In this document: in pieces, positions 27,325 to 35,585 of the stretch | Layout of the letters: each line of letters opens with the position of its first letter | How positions within the stretch are numbered: the first letter of the stretch is position 1 | Assembly (NCBI GenBank): GCA_030444405.1 | Contig: JARFPM010000005.1 | Coordinates: 1-64,000, forward strand | Direction: 5' to 3' | Length of the DNA: 64,000 nt | From: Nitrospira sp. | GTDB taxonomy: Bacteria; Nitrospirota; Nitrospiria; Nitrospirales; Nitrospiraceae | The notes under the pieces: generated by a model | Databases searched by the model: none | Told to the model about the DNA's origin: nothing | The model's input: the letters and a program-made list of their open reading frames with translations, nothing else | Position numbers and translations under genes: made by a program

Positions 27325-28332
27325 GTGTTACGCTATATTCTACTCGCCATTGGCCTCATCGTTCTGAGCCTTCTCGTCTGGCATATCGGCCCCGCCAATA
27401 TCTACGAAGCCGCTGCACGACTGGGCCCTACAGCCTTGCTCGTCATCCTCATTCCATCTGTCGTCATGTATTCCGTTGAGGCCTATGGGTGGAAAGTGGT
27501 GTTGGGGCGAGTTGCGCAAGGGGTTCCGTTTTGGCGATTGTTGACGATCCGGACTGCCGGTGAAGTCGTAAATATGACCACCCCAACGGCCTATCTGGGG
27601 GGCGAACCTCTGAAGGCGTATTTGCTCAAGAAATATAACATTCCGATGACGGAAGGAGCTGCGTCCGTCGTGATCGCCAAGACGACCATGACGATCGCCG
27701 AGGTATGTTTTATCCTCATGGGGATCGCGCTTGGCTTTTGGATCCTTGGTGCCGGCAGCTCCGCGGGACAGACGATCACGGCAGCTCTGCTGAGTGTGGG
27801 ACTGCTGGTCTGTTCAATCGCCGGGTTCGTCTTTATCCAGCACCGTGGGCTCTTTGCTTCGACCTTGTCGATGGTAAAAAAGTTGGGGTTGAGGATCCAG
27901 TCATTGGAGGCACAGGAAGAGCACCTGCGCTCGATCGACCGGACGATTCTGAATTTCTACAGGCACCATCAGAGGGCATTTCTCGCGTCGATCGGAGTGT
28001 ACTTTTTCGGCTGGCTGGCTGAATCGCTGGAAGTCTTTGGGATCATCTATTTTCTCGGTGGTTCGGTGAATTTCCTGACCGCCATCTCTATAGGGGCCCT
28101 GGCCGTGTTTATCAAAGGCGGGACGTTTTTCATTCCTGGCAGCTTGGGAGCCCAAGACGCCGGAAACATGCTTTTGTTGCAAACCTTTGGTTACAGCGAT
28201 GTGACGGGTCTTACCTTTGCCTTGCTGCGGCGGTTCCGTGAGCTTGTGTGGATTGGCATCGGGTTGTTGTGTTTGGCAATGGTTGGAAAAGGCAGGATAC
28301 CTCGGGATCAAGAAGTAGAAAGTCCTTCCTGA
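27325..28332 (+). CDS. Flippase-like / lysylphosphatidylglycerol synthase TM-region (UPF0104) membrane protein
   Basis: Multi-TM; YGWKVVLGRVAQGVPFWRLLTIRTAGEVVNMTTPTAYLGGEPLKAYLLKK; PGSLGAQDAGNMLLLQTFGY; GTG start. Confidence 0.78.
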   Translation: MLRYILLAIGLIVLSLLVWHIGPANIYEAAARLGPTALLVILIPSVVMYSVEAYGWKVVLGRVAQGVPFWRLLTIRTAGEVVNMTTPTAYLGGEPLKAYLLKKYNIPMTEGAASVVIAKTTMTIAEVCFILMGIALGFWILGAGSSAGQTITAALLSVGLLVCSIAGFVFIQHRGLFASTLSMVKKLGLRIQSLEAQEEHLRSIDRTILNFYRHHQRAFLASIGVYFFGWLAESLEVFGIIYFLGGSVNFLTAISIGALAVFIKGGTFFIPGSLGAQDAGNMLLLQTFGYSDVTGLTFALLRRFRELVWIGIGLLCLAMVGKGRIPRDQEVESPS

Positions 28333-28679
28333 GTGATCGTTTGGAGTCGTTCGACCATCCGATCCCACACAAAGCCATGGAGCCGAAAATCCGCCGCCCG
28401 CTCCACCTTGTGAAACTGAAGCCCCATTCGATTCCCTTGGACCCATCGGACCTCCGCCTCTTCGACCGGGAGTGACTGTGCCTGATCCGGGAGGATCAGC
28501 CGTACGCGGAGCGTGGTCTGCTGCGGCGCGGCACCGGCATACTCGATCGCGCAGCCGAACACCGTGAGGTTCATGACCTTTCCCTCCGCGATCGTCTCCG
28601 CATCGGAAAACATCACGGGGTACTGCGCGGAGAGGGGGACCCGATAGTGGTTGCGCTGGTAGGGGCGTGTGGATTCCAC
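28308..28679 (-). CDS. PilZ domain protein
   Basis: RPYQRNHYRVPLSAQYPVMF...VMNLTVFGCAIEYAG...VRWVQGNRMGLQFHKVE. Confidence 0.7.
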   Translation of the reverse strand: MESTRPYQRNHYRVPLSAQYPVMFSDAETIAEGKVMNLTVFGCAIEYAGAAPQQTTLRVRLILPDQAQSLPVEEAEVRWVQGNRMGLQFHKVERAADFRLHGFVWDRMVERLQTITQEGLSTS

Positions 28680-28789
28680 GGTGGCCCAGTGTAGTCGGCC
28701 TCGCGTGGAAGAATGAATCCCTCTTTCGTGGGGACGAAGCGGGTCCTCAGAGCTGCCAGGACCCTATTCATGGTGAGGGTTGAGCTCAT

Positions 28790-29188
28790 TCAGGCGGAGT
28801 AGTGTTTATTGAGGTGTTCGCGCTGGAATTGGATTATATGTCTGATCAGCAGTTCTCGATCTGGATTGGCCATCCTGATAAAGCGGCCATGGAGGCGATA
28901 CGTGTTGAGCGGGTAGTGGACGGGATCCACACGCAATACTTCGAGGTAGGACTTAAAGAGCACCTCGCCGGGAAGGAGCAGGGTACAGGAGAGAATGGCG
29001 TTCACCGCGAAGACCTGGTTAAGCGTGATGCCGATCCCGCCGCCGCTGATATTGACGGACCGCTGGATGAGCGTTTCTTCCGTGGTGTCGCTCTCAGACT
29101 GAAGACAGATGGGCAGGGTGACAGTAATACGATAAAACTCGCGGCGATCCTTTGGAGAAGGCTGCGAGGTCGGTGCATCTAGTGGCAT
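28790..29188 (-). CDS. PilZ domain protein
   Basis: DRREFYRITVTLPICLQ...QRSVNISGGGIGITLNQ. Confidence 0.75.
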   Translation of the reverse strand: MPLDAPTSQPSPKDRREFYRITVTLPICLQSESDTTEETLIQRSVNISGGGIGITLNQVFAVNAILSCTLLLPGEVLFKSYLEVLRVDPVHYPLNTYRLHGRFIRMANPDRELLIRHIIQFQREHLNKHYSA

Positions 29189-29330
29189 GGTGAGCAGAAG
29201 TATACCAAAAAGGGCGATCCGAAACGGCACGCGTGTTGGTTTGTGTTCAGCAAGTGCGCAGGCGGGATTGGTAGAATTGTCAGACGGGGGCTGTGCTCCC
29301 TCCGCACAGGGCCTGTACCATTGTGGTACT

Positions 29331-31346
29331 ATGCCGCGCATGAAAGCGGCCATTAATCTGCTCTGGGTGCTGCTCTCCCTCCTTGGGGCGCTTGCTCTGG
29401 CCCACGTGGTTGGCGTCGTCAATCCATACGAAAAAGTAAATGGCCTCTGGCTGGTCGTGGCGGCCGCCTGCATCTATGTGCTGGCCTATCGGTTCTATGG
29501 AAAATGGCTGGCCAAACAAGTCGTCGGACTGAACAATCAGCATGTGACGCCGGCGGTACGGCTGAACGACGGCGTGAATTTTCATCCCACGAACAAGGTT
29601 GTGCTCTTCGGCCATCACTTTGCGGCGATTGCGGGGGCGGGGCCCTTGCTTGGCCCGGTATTGGCGGCACAATTCGGCTTTATGCCCGGTTTCCTGTGGC
29701 TCGTGATTGGGGCGGTGCTTGCTGGGGCGGTGCAGGATTTCATCATCCTCGTAGCCTCGATGCGGCGCAACGGCCGCTCGCTTCCTGAGATTGCGCATGA
29801 TGAACTCGGCTCCATCACCGGCACGGCGACGGCGGTGGCGGTGCTCTTTATTGTCGTGGTCGCGCTGGCGGGGTTGGGTTTCGCGGTCGTAAACGCGCTC
29901 TACCACAATGCCTGGGGTACGTTTACGATCGCCATGACGATTCCGATCGGTCTCCTCATGGGCTTCTATCTCCAGAATTTCCGTCCCGGCGCGGTGGCGG
30001 AAGTGTCGATACTCGGTGTTGTCCTGCTGATCGCCGCCGTGCTGTATGGCCGTGTGGTGGCGCAGTCCTCCTATGCGTGGCTCTTCGAGTTCGACAAACC
30101 GGCGCTTGTATGGCTCCTAGCCGGCTATGGTTTTCTGGCCTCGGTGCTCCCCGGCTGGATGTTACTGGTGCCGCGTGGCTATCTCTCCACCTTCATGAAA
30201 CTCGGGGTGGTCTTTCTGCTCGGGTTCGGTGTGATTCTTATGGCGCCGACGATCGAGATGCCACGAGTGACAGCCTTCGCCAGTGGCGGCGGGCCAATTA
30301 TTCCGGGCACACTCTTCCCTTTTCTCTTTATCACGATTGCCTGCGGAGCGATCTCAGGATTCCACTCATTGGTGTCGTCCGGCACAACGCCGAAGATGAT
30401 TGAGCAGGAGTCGCAGGCGGTAGTGGGGTACGCGGCGATGTTGCTGGAAAGTTTCGTCGGTGTCATGGCGCTAATCGCTGCCTCGGTGCTGATTCCAGGC
30501 GATTATCTGGCGATTAATACGACGTTAGGTGCTGAGGCTTTGTCCTCGATGGGTTTTGCGCCGTCGCGAATTGCCGAACTATCACAGATGGTCGAAGTGG
30601 ATGTGGCAGGACGTCCCGGTGGGGCCGTGTCTTTGGCAGTCGGGATGGCGTCGATCTTTTCTGCGTTGCCCGGTATGTCTGGCTTGATGGCCTACTGGTA
30701 CCAATTTGCACTCGTATTTGAAGCGCTCTTTATCCTGACGACGATCGATACTGGGACGCGCGTCGCGCGCTATCTCATTCAAGAGATGACAGGCCGGGTC
30801 TATGCGCCCTTCCGTCAAATGAACTGGCTACCGGGAGTGTTTGTGAGCAGCGGCTTGGTCGTGGGAGGGTGGGCCTATTTGATTGGGACAGGGAATATTT
30901 CGACCATTTGGCCGATGTTCGGAGCGGCAAACCAGCTCCTGGGCATGTTGGCACTCTGCATTGGAACGACGGTGTTGATCAAGATGTGGAAGTCGCCCTA
31001 TCTTTGGGTCACGGCGCTGCCAATGCTCTTCGTGGGCATGATTACATTGACTGGGTCGTATGAGATGTTTTGGATGTTCTTGAAGAAAGCCGGAACATTG
31101 GCGGCGGGGCAAGCCTTTGCCCTCTATCTGGATGCGGTGCTGGTGGCGCTGGTTGCTGTGATGGGCTTGATCGTCTTAAGCGACAGCATGAGACAGTGGT
31201 ATGGTTACGTGGTCCTGAAGAAGCCGTTCACGTCGAGTGAAGTCGTGGTGATGGCGGGTGGAGGATCGGCAGGGCGGATGCAGACGGCGATTCATTGTGA
31301 TGATGAGAAGGGGTTTAAGTTGCCGCATGGAGCCGGTTGCTGTTAG
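29331..31346 (+). CDS. cstA: Carbon starvation protein CstA family peptide/pyruvate transporter
   Basis: NKVVLFGHHFAAIAGAGPLLGPVLAAQFGFMPGFLWLVIGAVLAGAVQDF; SGTTPKMI. Confidence 0.93.
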   Translation: MPRMKAAINLLWVLLSLLGALALAHVVGVVNPYEKVNGLWLVVAAACIYVLAYRFYGKWLAKQVVGLNNQHVTPAVRLNDGVNFHPTNKVVLFGHHFAAIAGAGPLLGPVLAAQFGFMPGFLWLVIGAVLAGAVQDFIILVASMRRNGRSLPEIAHDELGSITGTATAVAVLFIVVVALAGLGFAVVNALYHNAWGTFTIAMTIPIGLLMGFYLQNFRPGAVAEVSILGVVLLIAAVLYGRVVAQSSYAWLFEFDKPALVWLLAGYGFLASVLPGWMLLVPRGYLSTFMKLGVVFLLGFGVILMAPTIEMPRVTAFASGGGPIIPGTLFPFLFITIACGAISGFHSLVSSGTTPKMIEQESQAVVGYAAMLLESFVGVMALIAASVLIPGDYLAINTTLGAEALSSMGFAPSRIAELSQMVEVDVAGRPGGAVSLAVGMASIFSALPGMSGLMAYWYQFALVFEALFILTTIDTGTRVARYLIQEMTGRVYAPFRQMNWLPGVFVSSGLVVGGWAYLIGTGNISTIWPMFGAANQLLGMLALCIGTTVLIKMWKSPYLWVTALPMLFVGMITLTGSYEMFWMFLKKAGTLAAGQAFALYLDAVLVALVAVMGLIVLSDSMRQWYGYVVLKKPFTSSEVVVMAGGGSAGRMQTAIHCDDEKGFKLPHGAGCC

Positions 31347-31449
31347 TGCAAGATCACAACATCAATCGGATCAGAAAGTTGGCGAATGGATTCGTGGGTA
31401 AGTCCATACGCTTGACGCATGACATGTGACGGATAAGGAGGAGGACACC

Positions 31450-31947
31450 GTGGCCGATCAGTTTTCGTTTGACGTGGTGTCGGAAGTGAATATGCAGGAG
31501 CTGAAGAATGCACTGGATCAGGCGACCAAAGAGATCAAGCAACGCTTCGACTTCAAGGACTCAAAGACCGAGATCACGCTGAAGGAGAAGGAAAAAGAGT
31601 TGGTCGTCATCTCGGACGATGAGTACAAGCTGAAGGCGGTACAGGAGATCATCAAGGCGAAGTGTGTGAAGCGTGGGGTGTCGCTGAAGGCCTTCGACTA
31701 CGGTGCGGTGGAGCCAGCGTTAAGCGGGACGGTGCGGCAGACGGCGAAGATTCAGAGCGGCCTCGCATCAGAGAAAGCGAAAGAGCTCACGAAGGCGATC
31801 AAGGATTCAAAATTGAAAGTGCAAGCACAGATTCAAGGCGAACAAGTGCGGGTGCTGGGCAAGAGCAAGGATGAATTGCAGTCTGCGATCGCATTCTTGA
31901 AGGGTAAGGACTTCGGAGTCGATCTGCAGTTTACGAACTATAGGTAA
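31450..31947 (+). CDS. yajQ: YajQ family nucleotide/cyclic-di-GMP-binding protein
   Basis: FSFDVVSEVNMQELKNALDQATKEIKQRFDFKDSKTEI; VRVLGKSKDELQSAIAFLK. Confidence 0.93.
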   Translation: MADQFSFDVVSEVNMQELKNALDQATKEIKQRFDFKDSKTEITLKEKEKELVVISDDEYKLKAVQEIIKAKCVKRGVSLKAFDYGAVEPALSGTVRQTAKIQSGLASEKAKELTKAIKDSKLKVQAQIQGEQVRVLGKSKDELQSAIAFLKGKDFGVDLQFTNYR

Positions 31948-31972
31948 ATGGTGTGGTGTTTGCGTTGCCTAT

Positions 31973-32989
31973 ATGAAGCTTCTATTCTCTCTCCTTTTTC
32001 TCGCACTATCCATGGCGGGATGCAATCGTAGCGATCCGATCGTCCTGATCCAGCTCCACCCTAGCAACCCCGACATCATCTACGTCGCGACGAACGACTA
32101 TATCTATAAGACCCGTGATGGTGGCCAGACGTGGACGAATCTTTCCCAGGGGATGAGCCATTCCCGTGTCATCGCGATGGCAGTCGATCCGGTCTATCCT
32201 GCGACCGTTTATGCGGGGACAAAAGGAGATGCGGTCTACAAGAGCCATGATGGGGGCCAGCGCTGGGCCTCGATGCGTTCCGGGCTTGATGATGCAACAA
32301 TAACCTCCGTGGTAAATCAGTTTCTCTTCGATCCTGCCGATGCGCAGCATATCTTTCTTGCCACGACGATGGGCGTGTTCGAAACAAAAAACGGCGGCGA
32401 ACAATGGATGAAACGTATGGAGGGCATGAAAGAAGTATTGATGGTTGTAACCCTAGGCATGGATCCGACCAGGCCCTCCATTCTATATGCGGGAACCAGC
32501 GGCGGCGTATACAAATCGATCGATCAGGCCGGCCATTGGGAAAAAGTGAACAACGGGCTGGTGCCACCGGACATGTTGAAAACATCACGGGCACTGAATG
32601 TTACATCCATCCTAGTTGATCCCTACGAACCGGATACCGTCTATGCGGCCACCCTGGCGGGGATGTACAAAACGACTGATGGAGCCAAGTCTTGGAAACG
32701 AGTCGGGGCGTCACTTGCCGATCCGATGATCATTGCGATGGTACTCGATCGGACTCGTAAAGGCGTCATCTACATCACGGGGCGAGACGGAGTGCATCGG
32801 AGTGAAGATGGTGGGGCAACGTGGGTGGTGATCAACAGGGGGTTGGCCACCACCAACATCAGATCCATTGCACAGAGCGAGACGGATCCGACGGTGTTCT
32901 ATGCCGGTACAAACGGGAGTGGCCTCTATCGCAGCAAGGATGCGGGGGAGACCTGGGAGCCGATGCCGACGGTGGGAGGAAAGCCGTGA
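31973..32989 (+). CDS. Lipoprotein with BNR/sortilin-type beta-propeller repeats
   Basis: Lipobox LSMAGC; repeated IYKTRDGGQTWTNLS, VYKSHDGGQRWASM, LYRSKDAGETWEPM. Confidence 0.85.
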   Translation: MKLLFSLLFLALSMAGCNRSDPIVLIQLHPSNPDIIYVATNDYIYKTRDGGQTWTNLSQGMSHSRVIAMAVDPVYPATVYAGTKGDAVYKSHDGGQRWASMRSGLDDATITSVVNQFLFDPADAQHIFLATTMGVFETKNGGEQWMKRMEGMKEVLMVVTLGMDPTRPSILYAGTSGGVYKSIDQAGHWEKVNNGLVPPDMLKTSRALNVTSILVDPYEPDTVYAATLAGMYKTTDGAKSWKRVGASLADPMIIAMVLDRTRKGVIYITGRDGVHRSEDGGATWVVINRGLATTNIRSIAQSETDPTVFYAGTNGSGLYRSKDAGETWEPMPTVGGKP

Positions 32990-32996
32990 GGGTGGG

Positions 32997-34067
32997 CTAT
33001 CGCCTCTTGCTGTTCAAGTCGGAGTCTCCGATAGAGGCACCGACTCCTCGTCGTGAAAGTGTGGAAGTTCCTTCACGATTTTGCACGCTGTCGACCTCGA
33101 ACCCGATGCTGCTAGGCATGGTGGTGTCTTGTATATCCGTCCCTGGCCGATGGGGGAGTTGGCTGTCGTGAACATCCTCCCCTCTTCGCGGACGAAGCGA
33201 TTCCCCAACGTTGCTATAGGGAGATACCGAGGCTCCGATGTCCGCACCGAAGTTGGAATTCAACTTGGTATCTTCGATGTCTCCACCAATTCGTGAGCGC
33301 AAGGTCGTGTCTTGAATCTCCATCCCGGTCGGTGCCGATGATGGCGGCCTTCTTGCTTTGAACTCTCTCTTGATCGCCTCTTCTTCATCTTGGATCTGCG
33401 CTTTGGCCCGCCCGCTGCTTTCGTAGTCGACTTCGTTGAGACCTTGCTGTGCCTCGTTCAATTTGTCCAAGCGTCCCTTAAGTCGAAACAGATCTGCGCG
33501 CGCATGTGCGACTGTCCCGACAATTTCGCTGAGCGTGAATTGTCGAGCAAACGTGCCGAGCTTCGGGCCTCGTGCAGCGCCGCCGCCCAACCCCCCGCTT
33601 CCAGACCCAACACCAAATCCAGCGGAATTGAAAATGCCTTTTTGTTGTACGGCTTTGAGGATGTGGTTGGCTTCATCGATCAAATCGACGATTTCTGCGG
33701 CCGCGCTGTTGTCGATCAAGCAGCACGAGACGAACGTCCGATAGCGATCTGAAAATTTTGTGGCTGCATTCTGCAATTCCACGATCTTTATCGGATCGCG
33801 GTCGGGGAGTTCGAACCCCTGTTGGCGTGCACGTTCCCTGAAAGATTCTGCCGTCTGTTGATCGTAGAGTGGCTCACAACCAGAGCTCTTCTTGGTTGAA
33901 ATCTGCTGGTCGGGCGTCTTGTTCGAGCACCAATAGACCGGTGCCGGTTGGTTGAGAGGATTATCAGGATTGAAGTCCTTCGCATCGGCCTGTGCTACCC
34001 AGAGAAACAGAACGATGAGGAACAGGAACGGTCTTGTGTATGAGGAAACTAAACACCATTCACCCAT
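32997..34067 (-). CDS. Secreted hypothetical protein with C-terminal degenerate short repeats
   Basis: Signal-peptide-like N-terminus; C-terminus MEIQDTTLRSRIGGDIEDTKLNSNFGADIG...GTDIQDTTMPSSIG. Confidence 0.65.
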   Translation of the reverse strand: MGEWCLVSSYTRPFLFLIVLFLWVAQADAKDFNPDNPLNQPAPVYWCSNKTPDQQISTKKSSGCEPLYDQQTAESFRERARQQGFELPDRDPIKIVELQNAATKFSDRYRTFVSCCLIDNSAAAEIVDLIDEANHILKAVQQKGIFNSAGFGVGSGSGGLGGGAARGPKLGTFARQFTLSEIVGTVAHARADLFRLKGRLDKLNEAQQGLNEVDYESSGRAKAQIQDEEEAIKREFKARRPPSSAPTGMEIQDTTLRSRIGGDIEDTKLNSNFGADIGASVSPYSNVGESLRPRRGEDVHDSQLPHRPGTDIQDTTMPSSIGFEVDSVQNREGTSTLSRRGVGASIGDSDLNSKRR

Positions 34068-34266
34068 GAGGCCATTCTCTAATTGAAATCCCTTGAAGTC
34101 AACGAAACTCTACGAGTTGATGGACTAGGAAAGTATCGGTAACCATCATAGGAGATATGTATGCAACGGAAGACATTGATTGACTACGGGATCCCCTGCT
34201 ACCTGTGGCGGTATATTCCCTCTCCTGCACTTGATTTAGTAGTCCGCTAAGTTACTGAAAAGTCTG

Positions 34267-34294
34267 TTGACAACCAAAAATGCGAGAGTATACT
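34267..34294 (+). promoter_or_regulatory. Sigma70-type promoter for the dcw cluster
   Basis: TTGACA (34267-34272) - 16 bp - TATACT (34289-34294). Confidence 0.7.
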
Positions 34295-34303
34295 TCGTCT
34301 CGT

Positions 34304-34328
34304 GTGGGGAAAAGTGGTAGCGAGTGGG
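34304..34328 (+). promoter_or_regulatory. MraZ-box-like repeats GTGGG-N5-GTGGT-N5-GTGGG
   Basis: GTGGGGAAAAGTGGTAGCGAGTGGG, exact 10-bp period downstream of the -10. Confidence 0.65.
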
Positions 34329-35256
34329 TAATAATATTGAGAACGAAAATTTGCATGTCTCAGTACTTGGCCAGGAAGTATGCAGTTGGCTAATTTCTGA
34401 ACGATCAGAGACTATTTTGGATTGTACGGTGGGATATGGTGGGCATGCAGAAATGCTTCTAGCAGCTAGTCCAGCAAGAACAACGGTCATAGGGCTAGAC
34501 CAGGATTCCCGGGCCATCGATTTCTGTCGGCGGCGCTTGAATCGATTTGGAGACCGTATTGTGTTGCGACAAGGAAATTATCGGGACTTGAAGTCGCATC
34601 TTGCTGAAATGGGTATCGCGAGAGTCGATGGTGTGCTGTTTGATTTTGGGGTCTCATCTCCACAGTTGGATGATCCCTCGCGAGGTTTCAGTTTTCAGCA
34701 AGAAGGTCCACTTGATATGCGCATGGACCAAACGATCGGAAAAACTGCGGCCGAACTGGTGAACTGCAGTCCTGAACACGAGCTCGCGGACATAATCTTT
34801 CAGTATGGAGAGGAGCGATATGCCAGGCGGATTGCTCGAGCAATCGTGCAGGAAAGGCAATGTCGTCCAGTCGAGACAACGGGAACGCTCGTTTCCATCA
34901 TCGCTCGGTCTGTACCAGCGTCATACCGTCATAGACGGATTCATTGTGCAACGCGGACATTTCAGGCGCTTCGCATTGCGGTGAACCAAGAGCTGGATTT
35001 CTTGGAGTCGTCGCTTCGAGATGCATCCGAAGTGTTGGCTTCGGGGGGAAGAATCTGCGCGATCTCCTTTCATTCTCTCGAAGATCGTATCGTGAAGCAT
35101 ACATTCCGGTCCCTCTCGCAAGGGCCGGAACCGACCCTTGCGACACTTACCAAGAAACCGGTCCTTCCTTCTCAGGCGGAGTGTGAAGCGAATCCTCGAT
35201 CGCGAAGCGCTAAATTACGAGTCGCTGAACGTCAACCGAAGATGGGGCTATTATGA
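34324..35256 (+). CDS. rsmH: 16S rRNA (cytosine(1402)-N4)-methyltransferase
   Basis: DCTVGYGGHAEMLL, DGVLFDFGVSSPQLDDPSRGFSFQQEGPLDMRMD, ISFHSLEDRIVK; start uncertain (GTG 34324 or TTG 34351). Confidence 0.92.
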   Translation: MGNNIENENLHVSVLGQEVCSWLISERSETILDCTVGYGGHAEMLLAASPARTTVIGLDQDSRAIDFCRRRLNRFGDRIVLRQGNYRDLKSHLAEMGIARVDGVLFDFGVSSPQLDDPSRGFSFQQEGPLDMRMDQTIGKTAAELVNCSPEHELADIIFQYGEERYARRIARAIVQERQCRPVETTGTLVSIIARSVPASYRHRRIHCATRTFQALRIAVNQELDFLESSLRDASEVLASGGRICAISFHSLEDRIVKHTFRSLSQGPEPTLATLTKKPVLPSQAECEANPRSRSAKLRVAERQPKMGLL

Positions 35257-35585
35257 AGACCCTCACCGTTTTTCTAGGACTCTGTCTCGTGTTCGTGTTT
35301 GTGTGGGAGCGTGTAGACGTGGTTCGGATCGGTTACCAGATCGAGCGGCTGAAGCGTGACAAGACGGTGTTGGAACGTCAACGGGATGAGCTCCGCGTCA
35401 AGTTTTCCGCACTGAGTGCCTCAGACCGAATCGCGAAATTGGCGACCGAAAAACTCGGGATGAGTCTCCCTCAGCAAGGGCAGATCATTGTGGTTCAGTC
35501 CAGACCAAGTGGTGTCTATCCCTCAGATGTTGCGCCGGTTGAGCTGAAAGTCGCCAAGAATGATCTTCCGATCGGGAGGTTCTAG
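35253..35585 (+). CDS. ftsL: Cell division protein FtsL
   Basis: Short TM + coiled-coil ORF between rsmH and ftsI; IGYQIERLKRDKTVLERQRDELRVKFSAL. Confidence 0.85.
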   Translation: MKTLTVFLGLCLVFVFVWERVDVVRIGYQIERLKRDKTVLERQRDELRVKFSALSASDRIAKLATEKLGMSLPQQGQIIVVQSRPSGVYPSDVAPVELKVAKNDLPIGRF

